Source: Brugia malayi (lineage: Eukaryota; Nematoda; Chromadorea; Rhabditida; Onchocercidae). Taken from it: a stretch of 64,000 nucleotides of DNA. The stretch is from the NCBI RefSeq assembly GCF_000002995.4, contig NW_025062479.1:8175721-8239720 (forward strand). The letters run 5' to 3'. The notes under the pieces are model-generated. The model ran no database searches. It saw nothing but the letters and a program-made list of their open reading frames with translations, and was not told where the DNA came from. The first letter of the stretch is position 1, and each line of letters opens with the position of its first letter. Positions 12,561-24,717 of this stretch are shown here, piece by piece. A program made the translations under genes and the position numbers.

Positions 12561-15500
12561 ATGTCGAAATATTGTAAAGGTTTTCTAAGCTAATAGTCAT
12601 TCTTTAAGAAACTACAGTATTAATACCCATCTCTTACTATATAAAGAGTAAAGATCATCTGATAACTCTTTACTCACTATATGCGCTCGTTATAAGCCAA
12701 TGCTCACTATGTAAGGATTTTAACCTTTGTCTAGGAAAGTTTTTAGTAGCGCAAGCTACAATTCGGCTACTCTCCAGCACTCATTTCATTCGATTCATTA
12801 AATCTTTAAATAATTTTCCTATCAATTTATTTCTCTCTCTTCACCTCATACGTAGACCTTCAAGTTCTACAAAGTTATCATTATATTGTTGCTGTAATAG
12901 TTGCTAGCATTATAACAGATTCCTTCTCAGTAATGGAAAAAACTAGAAAGCTTCTCTAACAAAGATCTACAATTAATTTCTCGTAACTATACTCAAAAGC
13001 TATAAATTATCAACAGGTACACTTGGTGCAAATGTATTTATGTCCCGCATGCCGTGTCTCATTTCCTTGTGTGACTTCTTGTGCATTAAAGAAATATTTC
13101 TGAATATATTGCATTAGCATACATAAAAGGAAGGAAATAAGGTTCATTGCACTAATGAACAACACATTTAGATAAATCAATTGCGTGTCATGCAAGTCAA
13201 CTATAAGCTATGATTAAATTATTCTAAGCTCAACTATAGTCGAAAGGACATATTTCAAGAAGAAGTTGTAGAAATTGATCTCAAAGTATAAGTTACCAAA
13301 TGTGCTTTTTCTTCTATTCTTTATTCTCAACTTTTCACTATCACAAACAAAGACAATTTTTTCACCGCTTAATCTCTCTCTTTTGTGTCAAAGTTTGGGT
13401 ACCATGGAAAGACCTTATAATTTCTAGCTGTTATGACACCACTTGGAATATCTAGTGATACATTCGTATTTAATTTGTACTCATAAAATTGAGTTTTTTT
13501 TCTTTTTTTTGCGAACTTATGGTGCCGATAATAACCAATATTTATTTTTTTAAGCAGAATTGATTTGGAAAATAACTCACATACTTTTTAATCTCAATTT
13601 CTTTGTATATTTCCTTCAAAATGTATTTTTTCATTAAACATTTTTTGTGCGGTCAGAACCTGCTTGGAGGTAGGTCTGTCTATCACTTACAATCATTGAA
13701 CCAGTGCATAGAAAAATTTTCCAGCTACAAACAGGTTAATTTTGATAATTATGTCATAACTATTAAGGAAATTTTTTAAGAGCATTTTTTGTTATTACTT
13801 GAACTTTTTTGTTGCAATGCATATGAAGATAATAAGGATAAGTAAGATAAAGAATCATTCCATAATATATAAACCCAGTTTGCTTTATAAAAATTTTAGT
13901 CTTTTTGAGGATGTGATTCAAAAAGACATGAACCGGAATACTTATATTTTTAATAAGTCAAATATCTTCAAGAAATAACTGATTGCCTGAATATGTTTTA
14001 TATTACTGCTTCCCTGCCACTTACCGTTCCCATGCCGTTAGTTCATTCCAGGGTAAGTGAATACAAATACTTTGGTTAATATTAAACTGCAGTTGAAGTG
14101 TATAAGTAATTTACTTGTTTTTGCTCTTCAAAGTTATTATAAATCCATTCTTTTTTATTGGAAAATCTACAATTTCGAAACTTATTCTTGAAATATTCCA
14201 ATTCAGGAAACAAATAAATAACTTCAAAATTGTATTTGAAGAAGTAGCTATTATTGTTAAGGAAAGTGAAGAATATTTTACTAATATAGATTTGTTTATG
14301 AGAGCAGGAAATATTTAGTATACAAAAATTACGCATGAGAAGTGATGTCCGCGCTTCCCATGACTTTCTAGGGTTTCTATCCCGAATGATATTTTCTTCA
14401 GGATTTTTCGACTTTCCATGTATTTAAAGATTTAAATTCGTAGATGAATCACTTTAGATGATGCTGAACAAACTCTGATTGTCCTGTGACAAACTGTAGT
14501 TTTCACATTATTTGTCTGATAATACACAATATCAATAATTTATCAGTTTATTTTATTTCTTAGGCATTGCTGCAATAGCTTGCTTTGTGTTTGAAATCAA
14601 CGGCTGTCCACTGACCAAACAGTTTTTAGCAAAAATATCGTTCGACTACTCCTAGTACAATTAAGCATTCCTAATAAGTCTATCATTTGTGAAAGAATAT
14701 TCATGGAATGACATACTTCATGGATTGTCCTGTATTGTATTGCACCTGTAACGTAAAAGGCAGTTTCACTGTTCTATACGTGATTATCGTCAAGCAGGTA
14801 TTTCTCTCATCTGAATTGAATTGTGTTTCAAAATAACAAATATTTTTAAAGCGTATATGTTGACATTTTTTAAAGGATATAAAAACAGACTCCTTGTCGA
14901 ATCAGTACTTTTTTTAATTGTTTGTAAAGTTATCGTTTTTCTAGGGAAGATGGTTTTGTTCGGTGCTCGACAATATTCTACTTAAAGGCATCCATAAAAT
15001 TTTTTTTTGAATCATGGTGGTTGTCGGTGGATAAAGCATTCCCTGTATATTACATTCTTAGAATAATATTTTGGGCTTAAACGGATCACTTGCTAATTCA
15101 AGATTTACCAGGAATTTACGTCATAAGTAAATTGATTGCATCAGAGCTTACTTTTATTTATCTGAGAATTCCTCCAGAAAATTAGAGGTGATTAACACCT
15201 ACAGTTTTGATCATTAGTACCAGGACAGTTCATGGTCTTTATTCCAGTTGATTTCTTTTTTTTTGATAATTAGGTAGGTAAAATTTTAACAGATCGGATT
15301 CGGTGTCTTCGAAATTAATTGTTAAGTGATCTACTAAGAATGTGAATTTGATAAAAATTATAAAGAAGAGCTATAAAGATTATAAAGATATTTAAGTTTT
15401 GATGTTTCGGACTGATTTTACGCTGAAGTGGGTTCACCATAATCATCTTATTCTTACAACAATCGTAGAAATAATTTAATGAGCTAACGGTCTTGTTACT

Positions 15501-18423
15501 GATTTATCGAGGAGTGGCACACAGTGAAGTGCACTAGAAGTATTACTATCAGTACAATAGTTATTGGCAGTTTAGTAGTAAATGTATGGTCGTATCTTTT
15601 ATAAAGTGTCTCTCACTGACTACAGCAACCATATTCACTATCAGATGGATATTTTTTTTTTTTTAAATTCATTGAGGTATTTCAGCTAATAATTTTCATA
15701 AAATTATTTTCTCACTCATAGGTTAATGAAATCATGGAGCACCTCTTTTATTATTATTAAATTTATTTCTCTTTGTCACTTTTGTTTTCTTAATATTTGA
15801 CCACTTTGTGGTCAAATCAGCATAGAAACTTGAATTATTAGAGATTAGGGAAGATAATAGAAACCCTATTTGACATCTCGGCAAAAAAATCTGTTTCGTG
15901 GTTCTTGACAGAGCTTCCTTTCGGTTTACACTGATGCTACAGGAAACATATAAGTCGTTCTTTTTTTTTTAAAACACAACCAGTTATCTTCCTATCCAAG
16001 TAAACTGATATTGCAAAATGCACTAGTAAAAATCTGTTTTTGAAAATTTCCGAAATACAATATGTTTTTCTAGAAATTATAGAAGAGTGGATAGATTTTT
16101 CTGCTTATCTATCTTGCTGGTATTTGTTTACTTAAGCGTTTTTTTTAAATCTTTAGCAATATTTATGTTGCACCGGACGAATCAGGAGCACTAAATTTTA
16201 TAGATCGGTAGTTTGATTTCTGGGAGAAAAATTTAAAACACTAGCTCTCCCCAAAAATTTAACAAGTTTTACTGTTACAAAAAAAAAAAAAAAAGCAAAC
16301 GTGAAGAGGCAATCATTCATAAATGTGCTTATCAGAAATCAAATCAGAAAAGCAAAGACAGGTTAATACTAATATAAGCTTATGTGCTAATGCTAAGTAC
16401 CAGGAGTGTTGAAAATGACTTTTGAGTGATGAAGGGTGAGTAAGAACTTCAGAAGTTACTCAGTTCGGTATTTCGTCAAATGGGTACTTATTAATAGAAG
16501 TCCTGCAAACCCATATAGCGCAGCTTACTTGTAGTAATGATGTAGTATGATTTTAAATTACTTATCACGAGTAGCATGTTTTAGAAAACTGCGAAACTCA
16601 CAATAGTTTTTTCAGTTTTTTCATACCAGGAGTGTCTTATAGAGAATGACATACATCAAAATGTTGGAGAAAATGTCATTGGGGTATATGGGTGACACAG
16701 TAAGTTATCGGCTGATTCAAAGAGGATATTGCTTGTTCCTGTCGACGACTACGAATTTGTAAATGAAGGAGGAATGCTCTATTGATCTAAACAGTTCAGT
16801 GTAATCACTTTCTCCTTTTCTTCTCCAAATTTAGAATGAATAGTCGGCTGATTTTATAAAGCACATTGTGCTCTTATAAAGAATGAAATGCATCAAAATG
16901 TTGCAGAAAATGTCATTGGGGTATGTGGCGATCCTTTGTGTTTTCTGTAGTGTTAGTGACAATCGGCTGATTCAAAGGATAATTGCTCTAAATGGTGCAG
17001 GAATATGAAGTAGTTAGAATGAATAAATGATGAGGAGGGGGAGCAATGACACTTTGATCAGTGTGAACCTTTCGACTAAGCAATTTTTACCGATTCTCCG
17101 ATACATATCACAAATAATAATTCGAAGCTGAGCGGAAACGCAGTGGTCAAAAAAAAAATATATATATATATATACAATTTGAATTTTTAGTAACATTTGG
17201 ATAGGCCATAAGACTTTTATAACTGATGAACTGCGCCTAATAAATGACTTTAATATTTAAGACAATAATTTGAAAGTGAAACTTTTTCATAGATCATCCC
17301 ATTCATTTGATTTTTTAAGAACTATATTGAATTGTTCCTAAGCGATGCCAAAAATCAACATTAATTTTGATACTGACCTTCATCACAGATATTTTATGAA
17401 ATAAATCAAAAAATGTCATCGCTCCGATGTTTGATACTGGCAACTTACTGTATTTGCAGTTTTAATTGTACTGTTAATAAAATTAAGCACTTTCTCATGC
17501 ATGAAAGCTGTGTTTTTTTAATCTAGAAATTTCTAATCTAAAGTTTACCACACTTACGAGATAAGAAAAAAATTAGCAATAAGCCCAAAATGATAAGTAA
17601 CAATAGTTTTTTTAAATTTTCTGTAATATCTGCTTGTCTCCAAGGATTGTGGTATTTTTAATGATTTGAAAACTAATATTAGTGAGACAGGAAATCAACG
17701 TTAGAAATGAGCCTTATATATGTATATATTTATTTATTTAATTTACTTAATTTATTTAGCTTCTCAATAGAATACCTCAAATGTCCACCTTAGAATTACT
17801 TTTTCGATGAATTAAATTTACCGGATAGTTTTTTGAATTATTTAATTTGAAAAAAAAATCCGCAACTGACAACAAAATTTCGAGGAAAGAAGAGATACGT
17901 AAAAAGAGTAGCAGTAACACATAACAAAACAGAAGATGATAAAAAGGACTTTAAATATAAAGATGCAACAGTTATTGATTGTTTTGTTAATAAGTTATAC
18001 TTGATGACAGAAGGGTAAATTAAGTGACTAAGAAAAACACAGTATTTAGAGAAATTAAAAATAATTATTCCAAAATTTTTTCATTCGTATTTCTTAGGGT
18101 GAAGTTGTTTTCATTTCTCAAGAAAAGTTTTTGTTGATTAAAAAAATGCGGTAAATAGTTTTAGAATTAGGATTCTGAGTTCAGGAATTCAAGAACCAAA
18201 TTAATGCTAGATATTGAAGTACCCACTGCAGCTAAAATAACAATGTATTATTTCTAAGCAAATTTTACCATATCTCTAATTATAGCACTAAAAGTAATGA
18301 TAAAATGCAATATAATTTTATAAAAATGGTGGACAATACTGAAAAGTCACCATTGAACCGTCGATGTGATGTTCTGTCGTTGCCAACCTTCACTGATTAT
18401 TGACCTAATAGTATAAACCGCCC
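12561..18423. other. AT-rich intergenic DNA, no supported gene
   Basis: There are no convincing coding exons on either strand. Poly-A and poly-T runs occur at several places (for example 15651-15664 and 16280-16294), and a TA-rich run lies at 17158-17175. A local duplication near 16.63-16.95 kb is listed separately. The 18.2-18.42 kb part is the probable promoter side of the collagen gene, but no defined element was recognised. Confidence 0.55.
16625..16970. repeat. local direct duplication, about 100 bp, spaced about 240 bp
   Basis: The segment around 16632-16692 (with CATCAAAATGTTGGAGAAAA then TGTCATTGGGGTATATGG) is repeated around 16870-16928 with a few substitutions. After each copy comes GGCTGATTCAAAG and similar sequence. 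The paired segments are diverged but clearly homologous. No coding content was recognised. Confidence 0.7.
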
Positions 18424-21329
18424 ATGGAGAATTCAAATATAAGGAATAAATTTTTGGAGATTCTGTATTTGGCAAGGATGTTTCGCATCCCTCCTATTAC
18501 TTTTACAGTGTCTGTCCTGAGTGCTTGTGTGCTGACTGTATGTCTTATTGCAATGGTGTACATCAAATGGGATATTCAGGACGCTTACAAATCATTGGAC
18601 ACCGAAATGCATCACTTCAAAGTATTATATTTTACTCCAGTCTTGTGCTTCTCAACTAATTTCAATTACTTTAATGTTTCAACAGTCATGTCACAGTATA
18701 AAGTTTGCAGTTCTTTCTCTCTTTATCTTTTTCATATATGGTCGACTGAACAATTTACACTTTATAAAACGAGATTTAGGAGTGCTTTATAGGTAATTAC
18801 TGATGATTTATGGGACGATTTGATAATACTTGGACAAAATCCTTCAAAACGGCGTCAAAGGAGATACAATGAGAAAGGTTCAGATAGTATTCATGAATAT
18901 GGAAATCACCCTACTGGTAAATATCCATGATACAACTACTTATTATTCAAAGTGTTCTCGAGAATATTTTCTTTAATGCAATTTTAACAGAACGTATTTC
19001 CTCAATAGAAAATTATTTTCCATCATCGCAACTGGGCATTACAACTGTTAGCTTACCTAATGTAGAGTTAATTATGCAGGTGTTCTATTAGAAATTTTTT
19101 ACCTCTTAATGGCTAAAATAGAAATAGCAGGATAAATTATCTTTCCACAGATTTCCCTGTTGACATTGGGAGGAAAGAAACATGGGGATATAGAGTGATT
19201 TAACACGAAAGTATGCAACGTAAAAATCAGGAATAGATATTCGGTTGAATCTCACTTTAATTTTTATATTATTAAATGATTTTATAAGATATATGTGAAC
19301 AGGAAAAACTGTAAAAAGCAAATCCGATCTTTTTAAAAAAAAGAGAAACAAAGAAATTTCATATAAAACTAAAGTGGACATATAGAAATTCTTCCTTTAT
19401 CCTTATTCTTCTGAGAAGCGAGGGTTTTAAATTACTATTAAACAGCGCTTTTCGCTTTTTGCGAGAAGAAAACAGAACAAAATGAATTTGTTATCATGGA
19501 AATACCGGAGGATGTCAGTAGTAAGTAATCGATATCCAAGAGTTCCGGTTTCATCTTCTATAAGTGATTGAAAAACGTAATAAAAAAAAACACTACATCC
19601 TCTAATTTTTCTTAAGCTTTTAAAGCATCACAAATGAAAAAGGCAAATTACACAACTACAGGTTCAAGAACACTTGTTGGATTGTAATTATTTCACCTTA
19701 TTGTTGCAGAAATCTCCCACGACAAAGCATCGTTAGTTACTAGCAACACTGAAGGTCAGCACGATTCTCGCACATCAGTTCCACCTTCTAGCACTGACAG
19801 TAGTACTTTGCTGGAGTTGTACAAGTTCAAATCACCTGGCGACAGAAATAAAGGACTTGATCAATTTTTCAAGCCGGTTGCCGGTTCATCTTTACCCAAT
19901 ATAGATGGCGAACAAAAAACGAAAGGTTCTCCGCCGAGTGGACCACAATTAACCGATATTTGTAGTAAATTTACTTTTATTGATTAACGATAAAGTCATT
20001 TTCACTTAGATCCGGTTTTTAGTTGTCATCAAGGATTTTATAGATCAGTTGGATGTTAATAAAAGCATTCAGAAATTTAAAGAATTAAATTACTTCCTCA
20101 TTCATGGAGAAAAATTACATTCCCACTTGATTTTTTTACTTTAAAACTGTTGTGCATTTGAAAGTATCATTCTGTAGTCTCTATGATAGCTAGCATTTTT
20201 ACTTACCCGTTTTTGATCAAAAAAGCGAAAAAAGGATGTGGGCAACTTTTGTCCTATTAGCATATTTTTTTTACCAGTTAATCAAGCTATCATTACAGAA
20301 TGTGCTAAAGGAAACTCGTGTCCAGTTGGGCTGCCAGGCTCTAAGGGTCCACCAGGACATACTGGGTTAAGCGGTATACCTGGCATTGATGGGCAACCTG
20401 GCAAAGATGTTGAAAATATGTCACCGCTTCACAACGAAGCGCCATGTTATCACTGTCCCCGAGGACTGCCTGGTATTCCAGGAGCAGTTGGGAAACCCGG
20501 CCTAAGAGGAGTCGCAGGTGCAAAAGGTCAGAGCGGTGTCCCTGGAAGAAATGGACAACCAGGACCACCTGGTGAACCTGGATCGGCAGGACCTGTAGGT
20601 GAGTGCAATGATCATTTTGTTGAAACGAAATGCACTGTTGGCAATTAATCATATGTCCCAAAAACTAGTATTTTATTTGGTATTGTGTAACAAAAGTTTT
20701 TTTTGGGCATATTTCTCAATTCGCATCTCATACTCGAAAATTTAGTCGACAACTGACTTCATTCACTTTTATATAACACTGTAATAATTTACATCGGTTC
20801 GATTTCAGGTAAAGATGGCGAAATGGGTCCTCCAGGTTCTAGAGGTTTAGATGTGCACCATTTAGTTGGTCGTCCTGGTTCGAAGGGATCAAGGGGACCA
20901 CTAGGACCAGCAGGACCACCCGGAGACAAAGGTGCTGAGGGGCAAACTGGTAAAGCTGGCCCACAAGGTTTACCAGGAAGCCCTGGCCCTGCTGGTCTGC
21001 CTGGTCCTCAAGGACCAATAGGACCTGAAGGCGAAGAAGGAAGGCCTGGAAAAGATGCAGAGGTATTCCTTTTTATTCTTCAATGAATTCAGCTAATCTA
21101 AGAAATGGAGAGTATTCTTAGTTGAAGTACTGCTAGGTGGTTTCTGCTCTTCTGAAAAAAAAACTCTCAAAAGAGATTGATTTGTTTTCAGTACTGTCCA
21201 TGCCCATCTCGGCGACCCAATATCATGCATCACGAGAGAAAGGAACACAAAGCAGCAATTACATTATATAGCTATGGTGACAACGACGGAAGGTCGGTTA
21301 GCGGTGGCTCTACTTATAAGAAACTATAA
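18424..21329 (+). CDS. nematode cuticle collagen, six exons
   Basis: Proposed exons are 18424-18621, 18793-18916, 19710-19961, 20278-20598, 20809-21062 and 21192-21329, with GT..AG junctions and consistent phases. They give 1,287 nt, or 428 codons plus TAA. The N-terminus has one hydrophobic membrane segment (about residues 20-42), followed by a short conserved cuticle-collagen block and a basic SKRRQRR cleavage site near residues 83-90 (subtilisin-type processing). A Ser/Thr-rich linker (exon 3) leads to the cysteine box ECAKGNSCP and about 9 Gly-X-Y triplets. The CYHCP box is followed by about 20 triplets, a VHHLV break, about 21 more triplets, and the C-terminal YCPCPSRR box. The product would be a secreted exoskeleton collagen that trimerises and is crosslinked through the cysteines and tyrosines. 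The long linker and six exons are more than many cuticle collagens have. An alternative start is the ATG at 18478. I do not assign a dpy, rol or col orthologue. Confidence 0.88.
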
Positions 21330-21689
21330 ACGTTCTGCAGCTGATGATAAATAGGCCTGCTCTCAATGTCCTCAATCAATCCTAACATTTTCCTGTTCCG
21401 AAATTTATTTAATCACACAATGCTATGTGAAGAAATTTTTAACAATGTAACGTATTCCTAAAAGTATAAAATTTTAGAGTACCATATCAAGAATCGTTCC
21501 CAAAAGAATAGACTGGTTTCATTCCACTCTACATTTCCAATTAATTATTGTTCTTGTAGTATACGCGTAAAGTGAATGTTACTGCTTCATTAAGCATGTT
21601 TTTAATCATTTCTTTGCTATGGCATAAATATATATATCAATAACGAGGCAGTTCGACCACAAAAGGGATTTCCCATTGCTTCAATTGTT

Positions 21690-21835
21690 CTCTATCAAAT
21701 TTATTGTACTGTTGATTCCGCTGGTAAAGGAATTATTATAATTCTGTGTTAACCTATGTATTAATATCAATATCTAACGAATGTCCGCAAGATCTCCCAA
21801 AAACAATAAGATTTTTTAAAATTCTCCACACATAT
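21690..21835 (+). mobile_element. LTR 3'-end fragment related to the 11921-12560 LTR
   Basis: The sequence ATTGTACTGTTGATTCCGCT and the following GGTAAAGGAATTATTATAAT match the 12394-12428 part of the second LTR, and similarity continues through the TCTCCCAAAAACAATAA tail. Only the 3' portion is recognisable. The start of the LTR and a target-site duplication were not found. Confidence 0.65.
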
Positions 21836-23527
21836 ATATAGTTATATTTTACTCTATCCTTCGCAGTTCACAATTCTTCCTAAAACATTTTTCGCTTTCT
21901 TAATGCAGTATAATGTCTGCCAGCCTTCCTAGCCACTTCGGACTTCTAAGAACAGCATGTTCTTCATAATCTCTGACACAGTAAATTCATTTTTTCATTG
22001 ACAGGTTTTCTGGGTGGTTTGCCTACGGACATTGAGGAAAAATTGAACGTATTTTTAGGTTAACGGTCGTCTCACTATATTTATGGGTTTCCTTTATTAC
22101 TTTGTTTAAAAATTTAGTTCGATCTTTCAACAATCAGGAAATTCTTCATAAATTTTCACTATCGAATTGCTTTTTCAACTATTAAAAAAGTGATTTTGCC
22201 TGATAATTCTGTTAAAATTGCAGTGTTTAGCGTTTAATTTTCTGGTAATATGAAGATAAAAGTTATTTTTTCGAAAGTTTCTACTTTTGCAAGAATTTCT
22301 TCACTTGGGAAGACCTTTTTCGAAACTTCAACTTAAGGTTAGTGATTTACAACCGACTTCCATGACAACAATAAATACATACACAGTGAGAATTGCAATG
22401 TATAGAACAAAGAGTAGTTCTAGGAGCAGTCGCGTGCTAACTTATTCCTTCACCAGTTTTTCCTAGTAAACTGATTCGATAAATCGCTGTTGACAAGTCC
22501 TGTTGCTAAGAATTACAAACATGCATAAAACTTCGCAGGTCCATGGGATAAAGAAGCAGCTGTCAAACAATCTGTGAAACTTACGGCATGATGACTTGTT
22601 AGTAATAATCCGCATTACATTTCTCTCTCTTTAAGCTATCCGATGAAATAAGGCGCCAAAAGCCATTTTGTGATATAAACAGAGTGAATGAAAACGCGAC
22701 GAAATTATGCATTTTATAGACATTAAGATACAGTTGGGATACTTTATGACAAATAAATTCACAACTCTCTGTACGCTCAATTTTGATTAGAATGTGCTAA
22801 CAGAGAATTCAAGTCGAAAGCCAAAACTCTCAGTTGCGCCTTTAAATAGATGCCGTTTAGGAGCAAATTGTCAACACTCAAGTATATTGCAAAGGAAGTG
22901 CATAAATCTTCGAAACTTTGAAGCATCTATTTAATATTAGTAATTAATAACAGAATCAAGCAATACCTGCTATAAAGTGCAGAAAGTTCCGCAAAAATTA
23001 CTGGATAGGTATATCGATTGTTCCTTTTGACCCTAAAAATGCTGGTTCATAATAGGTGTAACAAAAATGAAATCCAAATTAATTTTACGATGTAGTAGAA
23101 ATGGATACGTAAAGTGATATTTATCATTACTTCTGGGAAAGTAACAGAATTTCCCAGGAACAGTTGCAACATGACCAGCTCTGGTGCAATGCATATGAAA
23201 TAATCAACTATGTCTTAAATATATATATTTTCTACTTTGAGTATGCTTCTTACACTTCAAACTAATAAAACTGTTTTTAAAACTGGGTCACTTTCACCAA
23301 AAACAAAGGGTAAAGCAAATTTCTTATTCTATGATGGGCCAAAAAAAAAAACTTTTTTATCAAGCACCCCAATAAACACCAATTTAATGTAATAATTAAC
23401 TCCAAATCTCGTATTCCCATTACCCTAACACTATCCTACATACACTTGGATGTTATTAACTGGAAGATTCAAAAGTACAAGAATATATTAAAATTCCTCC
23501 ATAACCCGGCGCAATGCAGTTTATAAC

Positions 23528-23530
<3 letters not shown>

Positions 23531-23561
<31 letters not shown>
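23531..23561. repeat. poly-A tract, 31 bases
   Basis: Uninterrupted run of A on the plus strand. It could be the tail of a retroposed sequence, but no source gene is recognisable just upstream. Confidence 0.9.
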
Positions 23562-23562
<1 letters not shown>

Positions 23563-23606
23563 ATCAATTGATAAAGCTAAATTTAGGGAAAACAATACCA
23601 ATCTGA

Positions 23607-23870
23607 CAAAGGTTGTTTAAAAGGGATGTCAAGAAAGGAAAGCAAAATAATTCAAGAACAAGCAAAAATTGTGATGACAAAAAAAATATCACTCTGAATG
23701 CTGATGAAATCAACCACGATGAGTTGAAAGCGAAGTACCTGCAACAAAATAATGAAATGATCAGAGAGACAAAAAGTTTAGAGCATACAAATGTTGTTAC
23801 TCTTCTGAAAAATTGCAGCATTCTCAGCTCTATAACCAAAGTTTATTTGAATAATGATATTTGGTAAGAA
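23607..23870 (+). other. ORF of unknown status, Lys/Asn/Glu-rich
   Basis: The frame is open for 87 codons from 23607 (TGA just before) to the TAA at 23868-23870, with no ATG near its start. The sequence is hydrophilic and helical-looking (DELKAKYLQQNNEMIRETKS). I do not recognise a family, and no flanking splice-compatible exons were found. It could be an isolated exon, a decayed coding fragment or chance. Confidence 0.2.
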
Positions 23871-24717
23871 TCGAAAAATTACTAACAGCTGTAGTACTTT
23901 CATTTGTTCAACCTCAAATACTGATTTTTAATACAACACTGTTCCCATGAATTTATTGTTGTTAAAAAATTATGGGAAAGGCTGAGCTTTGATCATATAT
24001 AATAATCGTTACCATAATTATCTAAGAGGAAGCAGTTCGCTTTTTTGAAATTCAAGCAAAATAAATTAACAACTAATTCCACAACGGCTAGTTTAATGAA
24101 TAGCAACAATCTAAATTTCAATTTATTGCTTTATTAACCGATGATATTGATAGCGACAGATTAACTTATTAGTTGAGTAGCAAGGAATTATCAGCATGTA
24201 ACATTTATGGTAAATCTTTTAGGTACTGAAGTATTCGATTAAATAAACCTTCATAAATTGAAATTCAGATCTTTTGGAACTATAAATAAATTGATATGGT
24301 ATAAAGTAGAAGACAAATATATATTTCGCAGTTTTATTAATCTGCATTTGACACCATAACTTTTTCCTGTTTGGTATTCGAAAATAATACTATGACTATT
24401 TAAAGAGATCTAGAATGACATGCGAAAATTACTAAAACCGTGCTCAACTCACCGATCTCGTAGATACAATTTCTTTTAAACTTGGTTTAAGTATCTTACT
24501 TCATTACGAACAAATCATAAGATTACAGCAAGATTATGACTAGTTAGCTATTTAAATAGGATGCGAAAACAGTCCTGGACAAAACATAACATTTGCAGAA
24601 GCATAAATTTGAAAGATCTAACACAATCCATGAATTAAAATGCTGTGTCTAAGGGGCGGGGGGTTTTAACTTTAATAACAGATACCATGAATAAATGCCA
24701 ATGAGCATGTTCATGTT

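Larger units (their letters stand above)
21330..24717. other. intergenic DNA or last intron of unc-44; no supported exon
   Basis: The stretch is AT-rich and holds an LTR-like fragment near 21.69-21.83 kb, a 31-base poly-A at 23531-23561, and one lysine/asparagine-rich ORF at 23607-23870. I searched the minus strand for a C-terminal unc-44 exon in the phase required by the donor at 24774 and found nothing convincing. Confidence 0.5.

Noticed and set aside
22004..22063. Plus-strand acceptor-like TTGACAG followed by a short frame, GFLGGLPTDIEEKLNVFLG, and TAA
   Set aside because: Considered as an alternative last collagen exon, but it has no Gly-X-Y pattern and no cysteine box, and the gene already ends properly at 21329.
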